DNA from: Rhizomys pruinosus | Lineage: Eukaryota; Chordata; Mammalia; Rodentia; Spalacidae | Length of the DNA: 64,000 bases | NCBI GenBank assembly: GCA_009823505.1 | Contig: VZQC01007114.1 | Span: forward strand, 788,804 to 852,803 | Reading direction: 5' to 3' | Shown here: positions 9,971 through 22,380 of the stretch, piece after piece | How the letters are laid out: each line of letters begins with the position of its first letter | Numbering within the stretch: the stretch's first letter is position 1 | Notes under the pieces: model-generated | Told to the model about the DNA's origin: nothing | Database searches by the model: none | The model's input: the letters and a program-made list of their open reading frames with translations, nothing else | Program-made: the position numbers and the translations under genes

Positions 9971-12150
9971 TTAATTTTCCTTAGAATTTCTGAACATGTA
10001 GAATGCAGGTAAATTACTGTTACATTTGTTATAGTCTCATTTCTCCTAACAACTATTCTAGTGCCGTATAGCTCCAAATGACTCGCTTTTCTTGCTGCTT
10101 TATAGTTTCTTGATTATTGTACACTGGGTAGGTTTTTTTTTTTAATAACAAAAAAGGATTCCAGATATTATAAAGTTTACTTCCATATATTTGGCTAATA
10201 TTTGTTCTTTGAGCCTTTCTTTGTCTCATTCATTTAAAAACTAATCCTTTTAAAATTCCCTTTCAGTCCTTCCTGGACATACAAACTACAGCTATTGGAA
10301 TGCTTGGCAGGGCATTGCTTTAGGATTTATCATGAGTATAAACTTCAATTTGAAGTTCCCCTTTAAGACACAGTAGACCTTCAATGCAGATATCTTGAAG
10401 AAATTTTTGAGCTTTGTCCTGGCTCAATTTAGTGAAGTGACCTGGATACTGCTTTTATATTATTAGCTAGGAGCAAAGCAGACCCCAACCCCAGGGCTCA
10501 ATGTTCCCTACTACTAAACTGAGAGTCACTTCAGTACTCTAGCATTTGTGTAAATTATTTGTTCCCAGTGTGTCTGGTATAAATAGGCTTTCTTTCCAGC
10601 CATACAAACCCCACTTTCTGTTTCCACTCACTCCCTTGAGTGATTCTTTTCCTAGTTTCCTCCCTTATGTGGGGATCATAATTCTGCTGGGTGGTTGGGT
10701 GGGAAGCTGCCATCTCCCTGCCTGTCCCTTCCCAGCTAGCTCCGTCGCCTCCTCCAGCTATGCAAGTCCACAGGCTGGGGCACTCACGAGAATGAACGGA
10801 GTAATCAGAGGCTCAGCTCATTTGTTTTCCTGTTTCCAGGGGTAATATTCAAGATGCCGGATGTTCATATTATAAGCATTTTTTTTTCATCTCTTGTATA
10901 CTTTAAGAAACTTGCTTCTGATGGGCAGGAGGTCCAGGCCCTGTCGCTCCAACTTATCCTAACACCGTGTGCTTTAAGAAGCAAATGAATAGAAGTGTGG
11001 ATGAAAAAAAAAAAAAAGAAAATGAGATGCACAATCAAAAACATCCAGGGATTTCTCAGAGAGAACTGGGCATTTTATTCAGCCACGTATTTCAGTGTAT
11101 TGCAGACAGAAAGATGGTACCAGGAAGTTCATGTTCCTTTTTAAGCCATGTGGCTCGTGTATCTCTCTTCCTTCCCTCTTTGGATACCATCTAGAATAAA
11201 TTTACCAGAAACTAAAATGTGCAGTTCATTTGACGCATGTCACTTTGGGTCACAGTCCAGAAGCCACCATGTGACCCTTCTTGAGGGGGGGTCTTACTTA
11301 ACAAGTGTCAGCTTGGTCATCTGAGGTGGATTGAAAAGAGAGAAGAAAGACCAGCCATGCCCCTGGCCAATCCCCCATCACTTCTGTCCTTGCTCTACAG
11401 TATTGAGTACATCCATGTGGACTTCAGTGAAGTTCCTTCCTTCCTGTGGAGGACCTGCCCCCCACCCCACCTTAGTGGGGAATGGTAAACCCTCTTCTAG
11501 AGTGGGGAACAGGAGAAAAATTTCTGTTTTTTTTCCAAATGGATATGAAAGGGAGAACAGGAAAGTAAAGACTGCATAATTTGAAATATTTTACCACAGT
11601 GAAACCTTCAGAACACATCACAATGTTCTCTTTATTTTAATGCTTTATTGCATTTACAAAGTCCCTCGCACTTAAATATAGAGTTCAACCAGCTATTAAC
11701 TCAACAGTTGGCGTAATCACACTCCCCACCTCCACTCCAAAACCTATTCCAAATTTCCTTTTATATGTTTCAGACCCTAATAACCCAAATTTTTATTACC
11801 ACCTGTTTACATTGTTACTAGAAATGTGGACATATGGCACCTTGGTACAATCAGATAAATAAATAATCAGACCACTTTATAGTATTTGAGAAAGCAGTCC
11901 TTTGTTACTCAAGATAGTCTTATGAGATCTTTTCCTTCATCTGAGCATGCTAGGATCTAGCCGTGTCCATAGAGCATCGTTGGGCTCCCCAGAGATTCTC
12001 CTACATGCAAAGCAAGAGACCCTGCTGTGAGAAGGAGGCAGTTTAATCTCATATTATCCACAGACCACAATCTCTCCTAAACACTAGCAACAATGCTATC
12101 AATGGACCCCCTTGTGCACATTAAGGGAGAATCTCAACTTCCTTTTTTGT
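9971..12150. other. Long stretch without gene or clear repeat
   Basis: About 2.2 kb without SINEs. Open frames of 75-99 codons at 10,546-11,579 have no recognisable domains. The part at 10,540-10,850 is pyrimidine-rich with ggtataaatagg at about 10,577, a TATA-like word, but no other promoter feature. I see nothing else. Confidence 0.4.
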
Positions 12151-12151
12151 T

Positions 12152-12171
12152 AAGATGCATTTTATTATTTA

Positions 12172-12247
<76 letters not shown>

Positions 12248-12376
12248 TGTGTAGCAGCCAGAAGAGGGCACAAGAGCCCCCTGTAATTGGTGGTTGGCAG
12301 CTCTCTGCTTCTGGTCTGGGAACACTGCCTCTGACAAAACAGTAAGTGCTCTTATTGTTGAGTCATCTCTGCAGCC
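12152..12376 (-). mobile_element. B3-type SINE with an 80-bp (TG)n expansion
   Basis: Reversed B3: tail gcattttattatttattt, then (TG)n at about 12,173-12,252 with one TA interruption, then the body cagccagaagagggcacaag and the head gagtcatctctgcagccc. Confidence 0.85.
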
Positions 12377-12935
12377 CTTCCTTTGAATACACTCACCCTT
12401 TTCAATTACATAACTATACGACACAGCTATTTTTCTTTAGTATTTCTTCCTGACAATTTCTTTTCCTTCATTCCTAATATTTTGTAGTACTTTGGATATA
12501 AATATGTTTCACCTGGTGAAGCATTTATTACCAGTCTGGACTGAGTCACGGAGGGGAAGCGGGAATTCAAGGGAGGTTTCAAAAGCATTCTTTGCATAAC
12601 TTAGCCTTTTGTGCAGAAAAATTTCAGTCATTTAATAAAATCATGGGAAGGTACTTCTTTCTCAGTATGAACTCATAGCTCTCTTTTGTTCCTCTTTCTC
12701 TGAAATGCCCAGAAATAGCTAAGACATATGCTTTGTTTTTTTCCCCTCTCAAGCTTTCAAAGATCATAATTTTTTTCAAAAAACTGTCCTTTTTATTTTT
12801 TCATACATAGGCCTTGAAAGAAATAAAACTATGTGTAATTGGAGAAAGGTAATATTTATTTGTCTTTTTCTATAAACCTCATTGAAGATCTGAACCTGAT
12901 TTGGCTGGTCTCGAGGAAACCAGTTTCTTTGTTAA
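12377..12935. other. Single-copy DNA, nothing recognised
   Basis: AT-rich stretch between two SINEs without a repeat or coding signature. Confidence 0.35.
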
Positions 12936-12937
12936 AA

Positions 12938-13158
12938 ACTTATTATTTTTATGTTGTATGAGTGTTTTGTCTACACGTATGTAAGTACATCCATATTGTA
13001 CAATCCTGTAGAGGCCAGAAGAGGGTGTTGCAGCCCTGGAATTGGAGTTACAGAAGGTTGTCAGCCATCATGTGGGTGCTGGGAACTGAACCAGAGTCCT
13101 CTGGAAGACCAGTCAGTGCTCTTAACCCCTTAAGCACGGAGCCGTCTCTCCAGCCCCA
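12938..13158 (-). mobile_element. B2 SINE, diverged
   Basis: Reversed B2 with tail ttattatttttatgttgtatgag, a body with gaggccagaagagggtgttgcag (a few bases deleted after gtg) and a head in which ccacgg-like bases are inserted before gccgtctctccagcccc. Confidence 0.92.
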
Positions 13159-14479
13159 ACAAATCAGCTTCTTTAAACAAGATTTTGTTACAGCCAGGCC
13201 TGGGTGTGAAGAGACCAGTTATCCTGGGTGCTTTGGTGTCAGCAATGAATTATGGGGTCACTTATAAGAAAATACATGCATTGTAGGAAATATTCTAAGC
13301 TCTTTTCTGAAGGGGGGAAGAGTTTGCCCCTGGGTGGTGCCCGCTGGAAATCCCGTGGCTTGGGAGGTGAAGCAGGAGGCTCTGGGAAGGGTCCATTTGG
13401 TAGTCTATCTTCTGTTACAGAGAATTCACAGACCATTCACTTGCGGATTACTCTGAGCATGTACATGATAAACCTGTATTCTAAAGGAAGCTCTCAAACA
13501 GAAACCTCTTTATGGCATTAGTTTCTCAACTGAGAGAAATCCCAAGTGAGGCTGGCCGTCAGGACCGCAGTGTGTGACTCCAAGGGGCGAATCGTCATGT
13601 CTGTGTATGTTTTCCAAAGTTGTGTTTCTAACAACTCATGTTCCTAATTCAAATCACAGCTCTAAGAAGGCACCGCTCAGCACACGTTCATGAAACAATA
13701 CCTGGCCCATTTTATTACATAAATACTGGTAGCACAACCAGTTCTCTGACCATTGCTCCTTCTCTCATCGGCATCTCACCTAATTGTCCACATTACCTGG
13801 TCCCTGGCATCCCATGAGTACTGCATTCATAATGCCATCCCAACTACTGCCTCGGGATCTTCATCCTTGGGAGTCACTTAAGATTTGTGGACTACACCAA
13901 GGGTTTATCTGTATAATATATTAACTTTTCAATCAGAGTACATTTACTGAGAGAATTTGGGAAGTAAGCCATGTTTTCAGAAAATAAACATTAATAAGCA
14001 GTATCCACAGCAGTGTCTAATGGTCCAAGGCTGTGGTGTATCCTATACAGTGTGGATTCCAGTCATGCACAAACATACATTTCCATCCCCAAGAGAGAAC
14101 ACTCTTTCGCGCAGATGGATGTTGGCAGTTAAGGTGCTACTGTACCCCAGAGGCTTCGCAGGGCCCAGTCTTATATCTAAGTACCTAATATCCTAGCAGA
14201 GTCCTTTGGGGCAGACTCCCTTGTCTTAAAACAGTAAACAAACAAATAAATAAGTAAATAAATAATCATCCACTGTGCCAAATCTGAAATCCTCAATACC
14301 AGCACAGCGTCTGAAGGCCTGATGTTCTCCAAGAGGACAAATGGCAATGTGTATCTTTAAAAATAAAACAGTTCAAAACAGCAAAATTGAAAAGGTTTGC
14401 TTTTGGAAAAACCAACAAACCAACCAACAAACAAAAAATGTCCACTCTTCTGTGAGCTAACCACAGACACAGGTTCTAA
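13159..14479. other. Repeat-poor single-copy DNA
   Basis: No SINE, LINE or microsatellite beyond a short (AAAT/AACA) run at about 14,236-14,270. No gene is recognised. It borders the candidate conserved block. Confidence 0.4.
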
Positions 14480-15235
14480 ATACATTAAAATATTTTATCC
14501 CATTATTTATTTTGACCGATTGACCACAATATTAAAAATTCAATCATGGAGCAGCTGACAAGTGCAGTTGCCTAATTTTATTGAAGAGTTTTTTTTTTTT
14601 CCTTTTTCCATTTTTCCATCCTGTTAACGCTGCTGCCTGTGCCCAGACAGTAATGGGCTTCTTGTATGCCCACGACTGTTATGATCATGTAAATTTATTG
14701 GTGCTTAGAAGAAGCGAGCTATTAAAACATTACAACAGCCATTACAGCCGGGCCCGTGTTGGCTTTTGCTCCCAATGAACATATGCTTCCGAGTGAATGC
14801 CTAAACTCTTATTTATGGATTTAATTTAATATGCGGAAAGAATTCAAAATTAAATTTTGTGTCTGCCTCCAGAGAGTGTCAGTGTATAATAACATGGTAA
14901 TTTTTACACATCTTTATGAGAAATGGGAAAATTAATTCTTTCTGACAAGTTGTAATTATTCGACTTGGAACAGTTGCAGCTGAGCAGTTTGCTTGCCTGT
15001 TGTCTGGTGTTTCGCAGTGTAAGGGGAAAACTCAGGAATGGAGATATATTGTGCATCTGAGAGCTTCTAATAGCTTCTGACATTTTAGCCTTGCATATTA
15101 TCAGGGTGCTCTTTAAGGAGTCGGGGTGTAATCTGTTATGTTGCCTGGGATGCGCACAGTTGCAATAGCGCAAACATTCTACAGTAATTTTGAAAATGGG
15201 GGGAATATGTCCGGGATCATCCTAAGTAGTTGAAA
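14480..15235. promoter_or_regulatory. Candidate conserved non-coding element
   Basis: This stretch is free of repeats and microsatellites. It is dense in homeodomain-type words (taattttatt, attaattc, tttatttatgg, ttaatttaatatg) and has two CAGCTG E-boxes at about 14,551 and 14,975. It has a balanced composition with CpG words such as agccgggcccgtg, atgcgcac and tagcgcaaac that are unusual in old unselected mammalian DNA. The frame is closed on both strands, so it is non-coding. This pattern is typical of developmental enhancers in gene deserts, but conservation itself cannot be seen from one sequence. Confidence 0.4.
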
Positions 15236-16905
15236 TTGACGTGACAAATGTTTATGTCCTGTAAGTGTACCCATTATTATCTACCCTTTCACCTGCATGT
15301 ACTCAGAACAGAAAGTTATTTTATAAGAGTAGAGTTATAGACTTCTGTGGTTTTTCAGACTAGATAAGTTGAAAATGGAAATGTGCATTTTCTTACCCCC
15401 AAACCATGTCTTCCTTCCTCTCTCTGCCACCCCACTGTGCCCCACAACTGTGTCTATAATACATGTCTTCTTTTTTAATGTTTTAGTGTTCATGATAATG
15501 TAGCATTAACTTAATGCAGGATGAAACCAAAACACCACTGGCTATGTTAGCAAAGAAAATATGGAACATGTTGTATGTGAAGAGATGGAACTCTGATTGA
15601 CAGGCCGGCCTGGAGGGGGAGCGGCGTCATCTCTCTGTGTATAGGATCAATATAGACTTTGCAAAATAGATGCAAAGAATCATGTAAGAGAGTGTTAGTA
15701 GACGAACATGAGGGAAATTCAATTTTCAAAGAACCACCTCTCTCTTTCTCTTTCTCTTTCTTCCACGAGCACTGCTGTGAGCATCTGGTGATCAAGTAAG
15801 TGGCCCTGTCTCTGCCCTCTGAGATGCTGCAGGAAATTTATACTCCAGCATCATTTTAAGCAACAAGAATCAGCTGAAAGGTCCAATAAGTGAGAATGAA
15901 ATGTACAACAGGGTTCTGTCTATTCCCAAAGCCCAAAGTGGCTTGACAAGGAACCCTGCCCTCCCTATCACTGGGGTGAATGCATCTCAGCATGCACCTG
16001 TTCCCTGCAGATTCCCCTCTGGTCCCCTGCTGATCCGTGGGCAGCCAGGATTTTTACTTTTCATCCTAATCTCACAAGCTGTGGGTGGAGCAAGCTCAAG
16101 GCAGAGCAAGCCTCTCAGTGAATGGTGCTGCCTTTGACTGTGAACTTGAAGATTTGAAAGGCAGAGACAGCATCCTGTTTGGCTAAGGGCAGCCTCCTCG
16201 ATTTCACACCTCTTTTCCTGATTCTTGTGGATAACCTATCAAGCTTGTTCCCTCCCATGGGAATGTAAAATCAAGAAATACAGTATCTGTGAATCAGAAA
16301 CATAAGTATAACTGTTTGTTAGAGTGCAAGGAGGGAGACAAAAAGCTTAGGACAGATTTTCACAACTCATGGGAGGTTGATTATCAGACCCCTCCCCCAC
16401 CACACCACACCACACAGCAGAATCTCAGAGAAGAAGGGATCCAGCATACATCAATTATTTTACATTATTGAACCCCATATGCCACCTATAATTGTCAATG
16501 ATAGCTATATTTATGTTGATGTTTATTTAATAAATTAACTTCTTTTCCATGTACCACAAACAACTAAATGGTTCTTGGGTTTTGAAAAGGGGAAATATAA
16601 ATAGTACACTTCATATTTCAGATGTTTTAAAACCAAGACATTAAAAAAATGCAAAATCTTTATTAGCCCTGTTTAAGATTGAATACTATTTTCAGAGTAA
16701 AGCTTAAGATTTTCAGTGAAAACAGCTTTAAAAGAATTTCCTTAGTGTACAGTGCATAGTAAAACTCTAGTTTATTTGAACGAGAATAGCAAAGACTCTG
16801 TACCCAGTCTGCACACATTAGATAGCAATCATGCTGAACAGCAAAAACAAACCTGGACAAATAAACAAATAAAAAAGTAACTTCTGTTCCTTCTTGTTCA
16901 CTTGT
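15236..16905. other. Repeat-poor single-copy DNA
   Basis: About 1.7 kb with no recognised repeat or gene. Open frames of 60-82 codons are short and unremarkable. A C-rich run at 16,388-16,415 (accccacc/cacacc words) is low-complexity only. Confidence 0.4.
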
Positions 16906-16907
16906 TT

Positions 16908-17130
16908 GTTATTTTGATTCAAGGTCTCTTGGTAGCCCAGGCTGACCTCAAATTCATTATGCAAGCAAGAATGCTTTGAATTCTTGATCTTCCTCTCTAC
17001 CTTGTTAAGGCTGGGATTAAAGGCATGTATCAGCATGCTTAGTTTATTTGTACAAAAGATTGAACTCAGGCCTACATGTATACTAGGTCAGCACAACCAG
17101 CAACCAAGCTACATCTCTAGTACCAAGGTC
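16908..17130 (-). mobile_element. B4/RSINE1-type SINE (B1-like part plus ID-like part), old
   Basis: The part at 16,915-17,040 is a diverged reverse B1 (ggtagcccaggctgacctcaaa, ctgggattaaaggcatg). The part at 17,041-17,130 reads like a reversed ID/tRNA-type unit (gattgaactcaggcc, agctacatctctag). Together they fit a B4-type composite. Confidence 0.6.
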
Positions 17131-17148
17131 CTTTTCAAAATAAGAATG

Positions 17149-17150
<2 letters not shown>

Positions 17151-17180
<30 letters not shown>

Positions 17181-17190
17181 CACATGTGTG
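17151..17190. repeat. (TG)n microsatellite
   Basis: About 15 uninterrupted TG units followed by cacatgtgtg. Confidence 0.95.
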
Positions 17191-18150
17191 TCCCTCTTAG
17201 CTAAGCTTGAAGAGTTTCAGATGCACAGCCTGATCAGTAACAACCCCCTCCCTCTCACCCCCTCTCGATACACATCCTTATTAACTTAATATTGTCATGA
17301 CATCACATCACAGAAGCGGGTTCAGTGAAAATCCCCTTTCCATACAGAAAGACTTTAAAGTTAAAGATGCTAGACAACTGTCAGGTTTGTGTAGTAAAGA
17401 CTGACAGGGCAACTTCAACCAAACTTCCACTACAGCATGGTCGCTTCCTTGAGTTAAAACATTTCTTCCTATCTGGATTAGCTGCTGCAAGTTGAGCAGA
17501 GACAGAACATGGGTTTGGACTGCCATGCGCTAGAGTGGACGGCAAGTCCATTCACTCTCCAGTCCACAGCCTCTGTCCTTCCCACAACACCACTTCCCTT
17601 GAGGACTTTCCCATCATGCAGCACTCTGGATCTACTCTCTCTCCTCCAGCCTCCTTCCTCTTGCTTCATGTCCCCATCACCATCATCATCGTCATTTGAT
17701 GCTCTGCCTCAGAGTCTCTGATCCATTCCTTTCCATTCTTCTTTGTGCCACTCTGCTTAACACACTTAAACGCCCTCTAGGCAGCCATTTCTCTCTTGAT
17801 GTTCACAGTGCTTTGTCTATACATGTTAAGTTGCATTTGCTGCAGGCAGTATTCATTGACATATTTGAGCATCCATCTATCTGTGCCAGCAAGTTGCACA
17901 TCAGGAAAGCAAGAACTGCAACTCACCTTCAGTTAACCTCTAGAGCACATCTGTCGTTCCACACTGTAGCAGCTTGTCGGAGAGCCAGACCTGCAAGAAA
18001 CCCTCCATTGCCCAGGAAAATAGAGTAACTTGTATTTAGGAGAGTTCCAAAGAGCCATGGAGTTTCTTTGGTGAGGTCTAGGGGAGAGTGACTTCTGTCT
18101 CCTTGTAGAGGATTCTCAGAGGGTTCGAAGGGGAGGAGAGCTCAGTTCTG
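17191..18150. other. Single-copy DNA, nothing recognised
   Basis: Contains a short (ATC)n run at about 17,677-17,695. The plus-strand frames at 17,509-18,028 (70 and 110 codons) have no recognisable domain. Confidence 0.35.
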
Positions 18151-18154
18151 AACT

Positions 18155-18500
18155 CTTGTGCTTTTGAAGGAGGATCTCATTTGGGTTTGTAAACTCTTAT
18201 AGCTTGAATGTGAAATTCCTCTGAAATGTTTGAACACTTGCTCTACAGCTGGTGGAGCTATTACAAAATCGTGGAATCTTCAGTAAGTGGACTCTCTCTT
18301 GGAGGGGGGGGGGGATGTGCACCGCCCTGAAGTTTGTAGCTTGGTCTTTCTTTTACCCTCCATCTGCGTCCTGGTCCACCTAGATGTGAGCAGGCTTCTG
18401 TTGGAGCGTCTTACCCCATGATGGAGCATGTTCTTTTAAACCGTGAGACCAAATAAACTCCTCTGAGTTAGTTCATGTCAGGTGTTTAGACAGATCTTGC
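18155..18500 (+). repeat. Old interspersed repeat, family not assigned
   Basis: The words tgtttgaacacttgctctacagctggtgg and accaaataaactcctctgag fit a repeat found in many mammals that carries a terminal aataaa-type signal. A G10 tract interrupts it at about 18,304. I cannot name it with certainty. Confidence 0.45.
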
Positions 18501-18529
18501 TCTTGTTGGGGGTAGAGCAGTAGGGTAGT

Positions 18530-18910
18530 TGGATCTTCAGGGTCCCTCAAAGCCCACGTGTTAGAATCCTAGGGACCCTGTTGAAAGTGGTGTTACCTTT
18601 ATGAGGTAGGTCCAGGGTGGAGATATTTTGCACGCTGGCAGACATACCTTGAAGAAGTCTTGGGAGCTTGGCTTCCTGCCGCTTTTCTGTCTTTGTTCTC
18701 AGACTCAGGATGTACCTGGTTTTGCTCTGCCATGTGCTCCCACCATAATATGCTGCCTTACCACAGACCCAAAATATGGAGCCAGTTGATGGTGGACAGA
18801 GACCTTTCCTCTTTAGACATTCGCTGTATCTGGCACTTCAGTGAAGTGGTGGGAAGCTCACGCAGGTTCTTTAGCAGCAATAATTCTTCCCAGTTGGAAA
18901 TGAAAATAGC
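18530..18910 (+). repeat. Second old interspersed repeat, family not assigned
   Basis: The words tgccatgtgctcccaccataatatgctgccttaccacag and atggagccagttgatggt match a mammalian repeat known to me by sequence but not by name. It directly follows the element at 18,155-18,500 in the same orientation and resembles it in outline. Confidence 0.45.
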
Positions 18911-19445
18911 AAAATGAGTGTGGGGTGACATGGACAAAGATGATAGAACGTTTATGGCAGCTACAACTGTGGCATGGCCTTGGGGGACTTTTTATGCACG
19001 TGGCTTTTTCTGGGACAGTCTGCCTAGTCTGATTCATGGCCATATTGCTTTTTCTACCTTTCTGTCTGAGATGGTTTTCATTCTTCCTTCCTGGGACAGA
19101 TTGTAAAATTTAGCAAACAAGTAAGTACATTTTATGTAATATAGAACCTTGTATGATGCTGCTCATTGGATCACCTTCAGTCCCTCAGCAACATGGGAGG
19201 CTGAGTCAGAGGACGGCTTAAACTTGGAAGACTTAAAGGGCTAACTTGAGCAGGAAAGTGACATTCCATTAAAGCCTTTATTATACATGCAGAGAAAAGA
19301 CCCTCCCTTGGAATAGTACTGAAGTAGCTAGATTGAGATATTAGTCATTTTGAATAGTTGGAAGGATGTTATTCTCGTGCTCAGTTTATATAAGGGAATC
19401 ATTACACTCACATAACTACCTTAAAATTGTTTTTCAGTATTTTTT
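18911..19445. other. Single-copy DNA
   Basis: A weak Alu/B1-like word (aacatgggaggctgagtcagagg) occurs at about 19,190-19,215. Nothing else is recognised. Confidence 0.35.
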
Positions 19446-19449
19446 AACT

Positions 19450-19484
19450 TTTTAAAAAGATTTATGTTAATGTTAATTGTGTGT

Positions 19485-19523
<39 letters not shown>

Positions 19524-19706
19524 ATGATTGTCTGAGGATATGTGCAGATGTGTGTGCAGTGGTCACAGAGTCCAGAGACAGTGCCAGATCCCCCACAGCT
19601 GGAGTTACAGGTGGTTGTGAGATACCCAAAGTGGGTGCTGGAAATTGAATCCAGGCCCTCTGTAAAAGCAACAAATGTTGTTAGCCAGTGAACCACCTCT
19701 ACCCCC
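19450..19706 (-). mobile_element. B3-type SINE with (TG)n
   Basis: Reversed B3 with (TG)n at about 19,481-19,521, the body ccacagctggagttacaggtgg and the head gaaccacctctacccc. Confidence 0.85.
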
Positions 19707-21635
19707 TGTTTTTATTTAATTTTTTACATTTTCTTTTCTTGAACCACCAGATAATTCTGTTTTGATTTAGAATTTCATCCTGGGCTTTTATGGCTCTCTC
19801 TTAATGTAAATCTAGAGCTGTGGAGACAGGCTAAGAACCTTGCCATGGGTTTTTTTGTTGTTGTTGTTGTTATTTTTAATTTTCTGTGCCTGTCTCTTCT
19901 GTTAATAGTCCATTGTTTTGCCTGTATTTTTCTGATTTAGGCACTCTTACACACGTGTGCATCTGATATAAACACTCAGAACACACTCTCTCATATACCC
20001 ATGTCACCAGGATAAAGGAATGCAATGTGAAAGACCATTTATTAGTGTTTTTTTTTCCTGGAACAGAGACACATTTCCTGAATGCTAGATACTGCTAAGC
20101 TCTTGTCTTCTGAGTCTGTGCTCTTTATGTTAAAATTCCCTTGAATAGTATCTTTAACCACAATGTTCCTTGTGGTAGAAATGTTCAGGACTGGGATCTC
20201 TCAAAAGGTCGAGAGCTGGCTGCCCACCCCAGCCCATCCTCTCTCTCATTCTTTCTGAATGGAACCAGTACCTCCCCATATTTATTATTCTTTCTTTAAA
20301 TAGATATCACAGCTGAAATCATATGGTTTGTTTCCATTTAAGCACGAATCTTTCCTCACTTCCATTTTTCAACTTGTCTACAACTAGAAACCAACAATGA
20401 GAAGAAAAACTTAGCTCACTCTTTAGAATTCACAAAGAGAGGTGTTACATTAACAGACTGCTCGATTTCCGACTGAAGGAAATAGGGTGATTTATCCTAA
20501 AGTCCTAATTTTGTGAAGCATTACCTAGGCTGTGCCACCCACACAGCAAAGAGAGAGAGTTATGTCGATAATTTGGGTGTGTGCCATATATCAGAATGTG
20601 ATTATCAAGATTATAATCAGTATGTCTCTATTTGCATTTTTCCAGCTCTGTTTTCTTTTTAATTGGGTTATAAAACAATTAGTTAACACTATGTCTTTTT
20701 AGAACACCCCAAGAGGACCAGAAGCTGTTTGTTCTCCCAGGACCAGTGGGGGAGTGGACCCCTTGGGATTCTCACTTTATTTACAGCAGGGTGAAGGTCA
20801 CAGAGGAACAGTTTTGTTCTGGTGCAGTCTCTGTGTGCTGACCTCTCTGACATTGTTTGGCTTCCCAGCTCCCCCTTGTGCTTTGAAGAGCTGCACGCCA
20901 GGTGTTCCTGTTCTGAATTACACATGAAAGACCCACATCCCTGGACTAATTAACTAGTAAACTGTGCCCTCCTCCCCTGGGTTTAATTTATGTGCTCTTA
21001 AAAGGGAAAAGCAGCCTCATCCCCTTGGATTCCACATTCTCCTTTATCTGTCTCAAATGGAGAGTATGTTCCAGATTATTCTGACTTCTAGGTAAGGTAC
21101 CTGGACCAGTAGCAACAGTTCATAAAAAGACAGCCCTAGGCTTTCCGAACGTTGGCTTTCCAAAGCTGTGCCTGGGGTTCTTTCCCAGGAGCATACTTCC
21201 AGAATGATCCACTTACTCACAATAGCAAGACCCGGGATGTCATCAGTGATCATTTTTTTCATTTTTCTGGTTGACTCTCTTCCTCATTAAAGCAGAGTAG
21301 GAAGTTTTTACTTCAGGCAGTGTTTGATATTTTTATTTCTACTGTAGTGTTAGAGATATTAAGTGTAAAATGTTTGGAATCAAATGTATCATTCTGTCTT
21401 CCAGGAGCACAGGTAGGGGTTGTGTCTGTTTTTTTGTTTTTTGTTTTTTATTTTTATTTATTTTTTTTCTTTTTTGAGTCCGTATGGACTGGGCATGTTC
21501 TGCCCAATGGCTTCTGTGCTTATGGTGTGCATTCAGGGAAATGTACTGACCAGGCTGTCCTGTAAACTCTCCCAGCATATAAACCTACCTTGGACTTTCC
21601 CTTCTCTCTCCTTTCAATGTGTGTGCTAGAATTTG
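19707..21635. other. Long stretch without gene or clear repeat
   Basis: About 1.9 kb. It contains a short (TTG)5 run at 19,857-19,872. A repeat-free part at 20,540-20,690 has gattatcaagattataatcag and ctatttgcatttttcc (an octamer-like ATTTGCAT), possibly regulatory but unsupported. No coding signature was seen. Confidence 0.35.
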
Positions 21636-21637
21636 GT

Positions 21638-21784
21638 AACTGGAGAGATGGTTCAGCATCTCTTGTTGCTCTTGCAGAAGACTGGGGCTTGATTCCCAGC
21701 ACCTGCATACAAGCATCCCTAACTCCACTTGTAGAAAATGTGATGTGCTTTTCTGGCCTCTAAGGGCACTAGGCATGTGGTGTG

Positions 21785-21830
<46 letters not shown>

Positions 21831-21870
21831 TGTGTGAGAGTGTGTGTGTGCACTTAAAATAAAAATAAGT
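21638..21870 (+). mobile_element. B2/B3-type SINE with (TG)n
   Basis: Head aactggagagatggttcagc, B box gcttgattcccagcacc, body with cttttctggcctctaagggcac, then about 75 bp of TG-rich repeat (21,774-21,850) and the tail aaaataaaaataag. A B1 follows. Confidence 0.88.
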
Positions 21871-21877
21871 AAATATA

Positions 21878-22012
21878 ACTAGGTCTTGTGCATGCCTTTA
21901 ATCTTAGCACCTGGGAGACAGAGGCAGGCAAAACTCTGTGAGACTGAGACTGGCCTAGGCTTCTAGCAAGTTCTAAGCCACCTAGGGGTACAGGGAGTCT
22001 CTATTTCAAAAA
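21878..22012 (+). mobile_element. B1 SINE, diverged
   Basis: Readable as B1 from gtcttgtgcatgcctttaatc through ttagcacctgggagacagagg to tacagggagtctctatttc. The middle is heavily substituted. Confidence 0.75.
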
Positions 22013-22149
22013 TCACTGAATTAAAATGCAGCTTATAAACTCTGACATTTTCCCTGTTATTTGACTGATTATATTGATACTGGTTTTGTTCTTTTGGCCT
22101 TAGAACTAGAATTCAAGGGTGTAAAAGTGAATTTTTATGTTTGAGGGCA

Positions 22150-22181
22150 TTTTTATTTTCTTAATTTTTATTTTTAAGTGT

Positions 22182-22224
<43 letters not shown>

Positions 22225-22380
22225 TGTGTTACCTGTGGAGCCCAGAAAAGTGCATCTGATCCCCTAGAGCTGGAGTTACAAGAGGTTGTGAGCTGCCTGA
22301 TATGGGAGCTGGGAGCTGAACTTGGATCTTCTGAAGCGATCTCAAGCACTCTTCACTGTTGTATCCATGACCCCAGCCCC
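22150..22380 (-). mobile_element. B3-type SINE with (TG)n
   Basis: Reversed B3: tail ttaatttttatttttaag, (TG)n at about 22,179-22,230, body ctagagctggagttacaagagg and head catgaccccagcccc. Confidence 0.85.

Noticed and set aside
14480..15235. An exon of a conserved gene in the repeat-free block
   Set aside because: Frames on both strands are short and closed, and no splice-site pair frames an open stretch; a non-coding element fits better.
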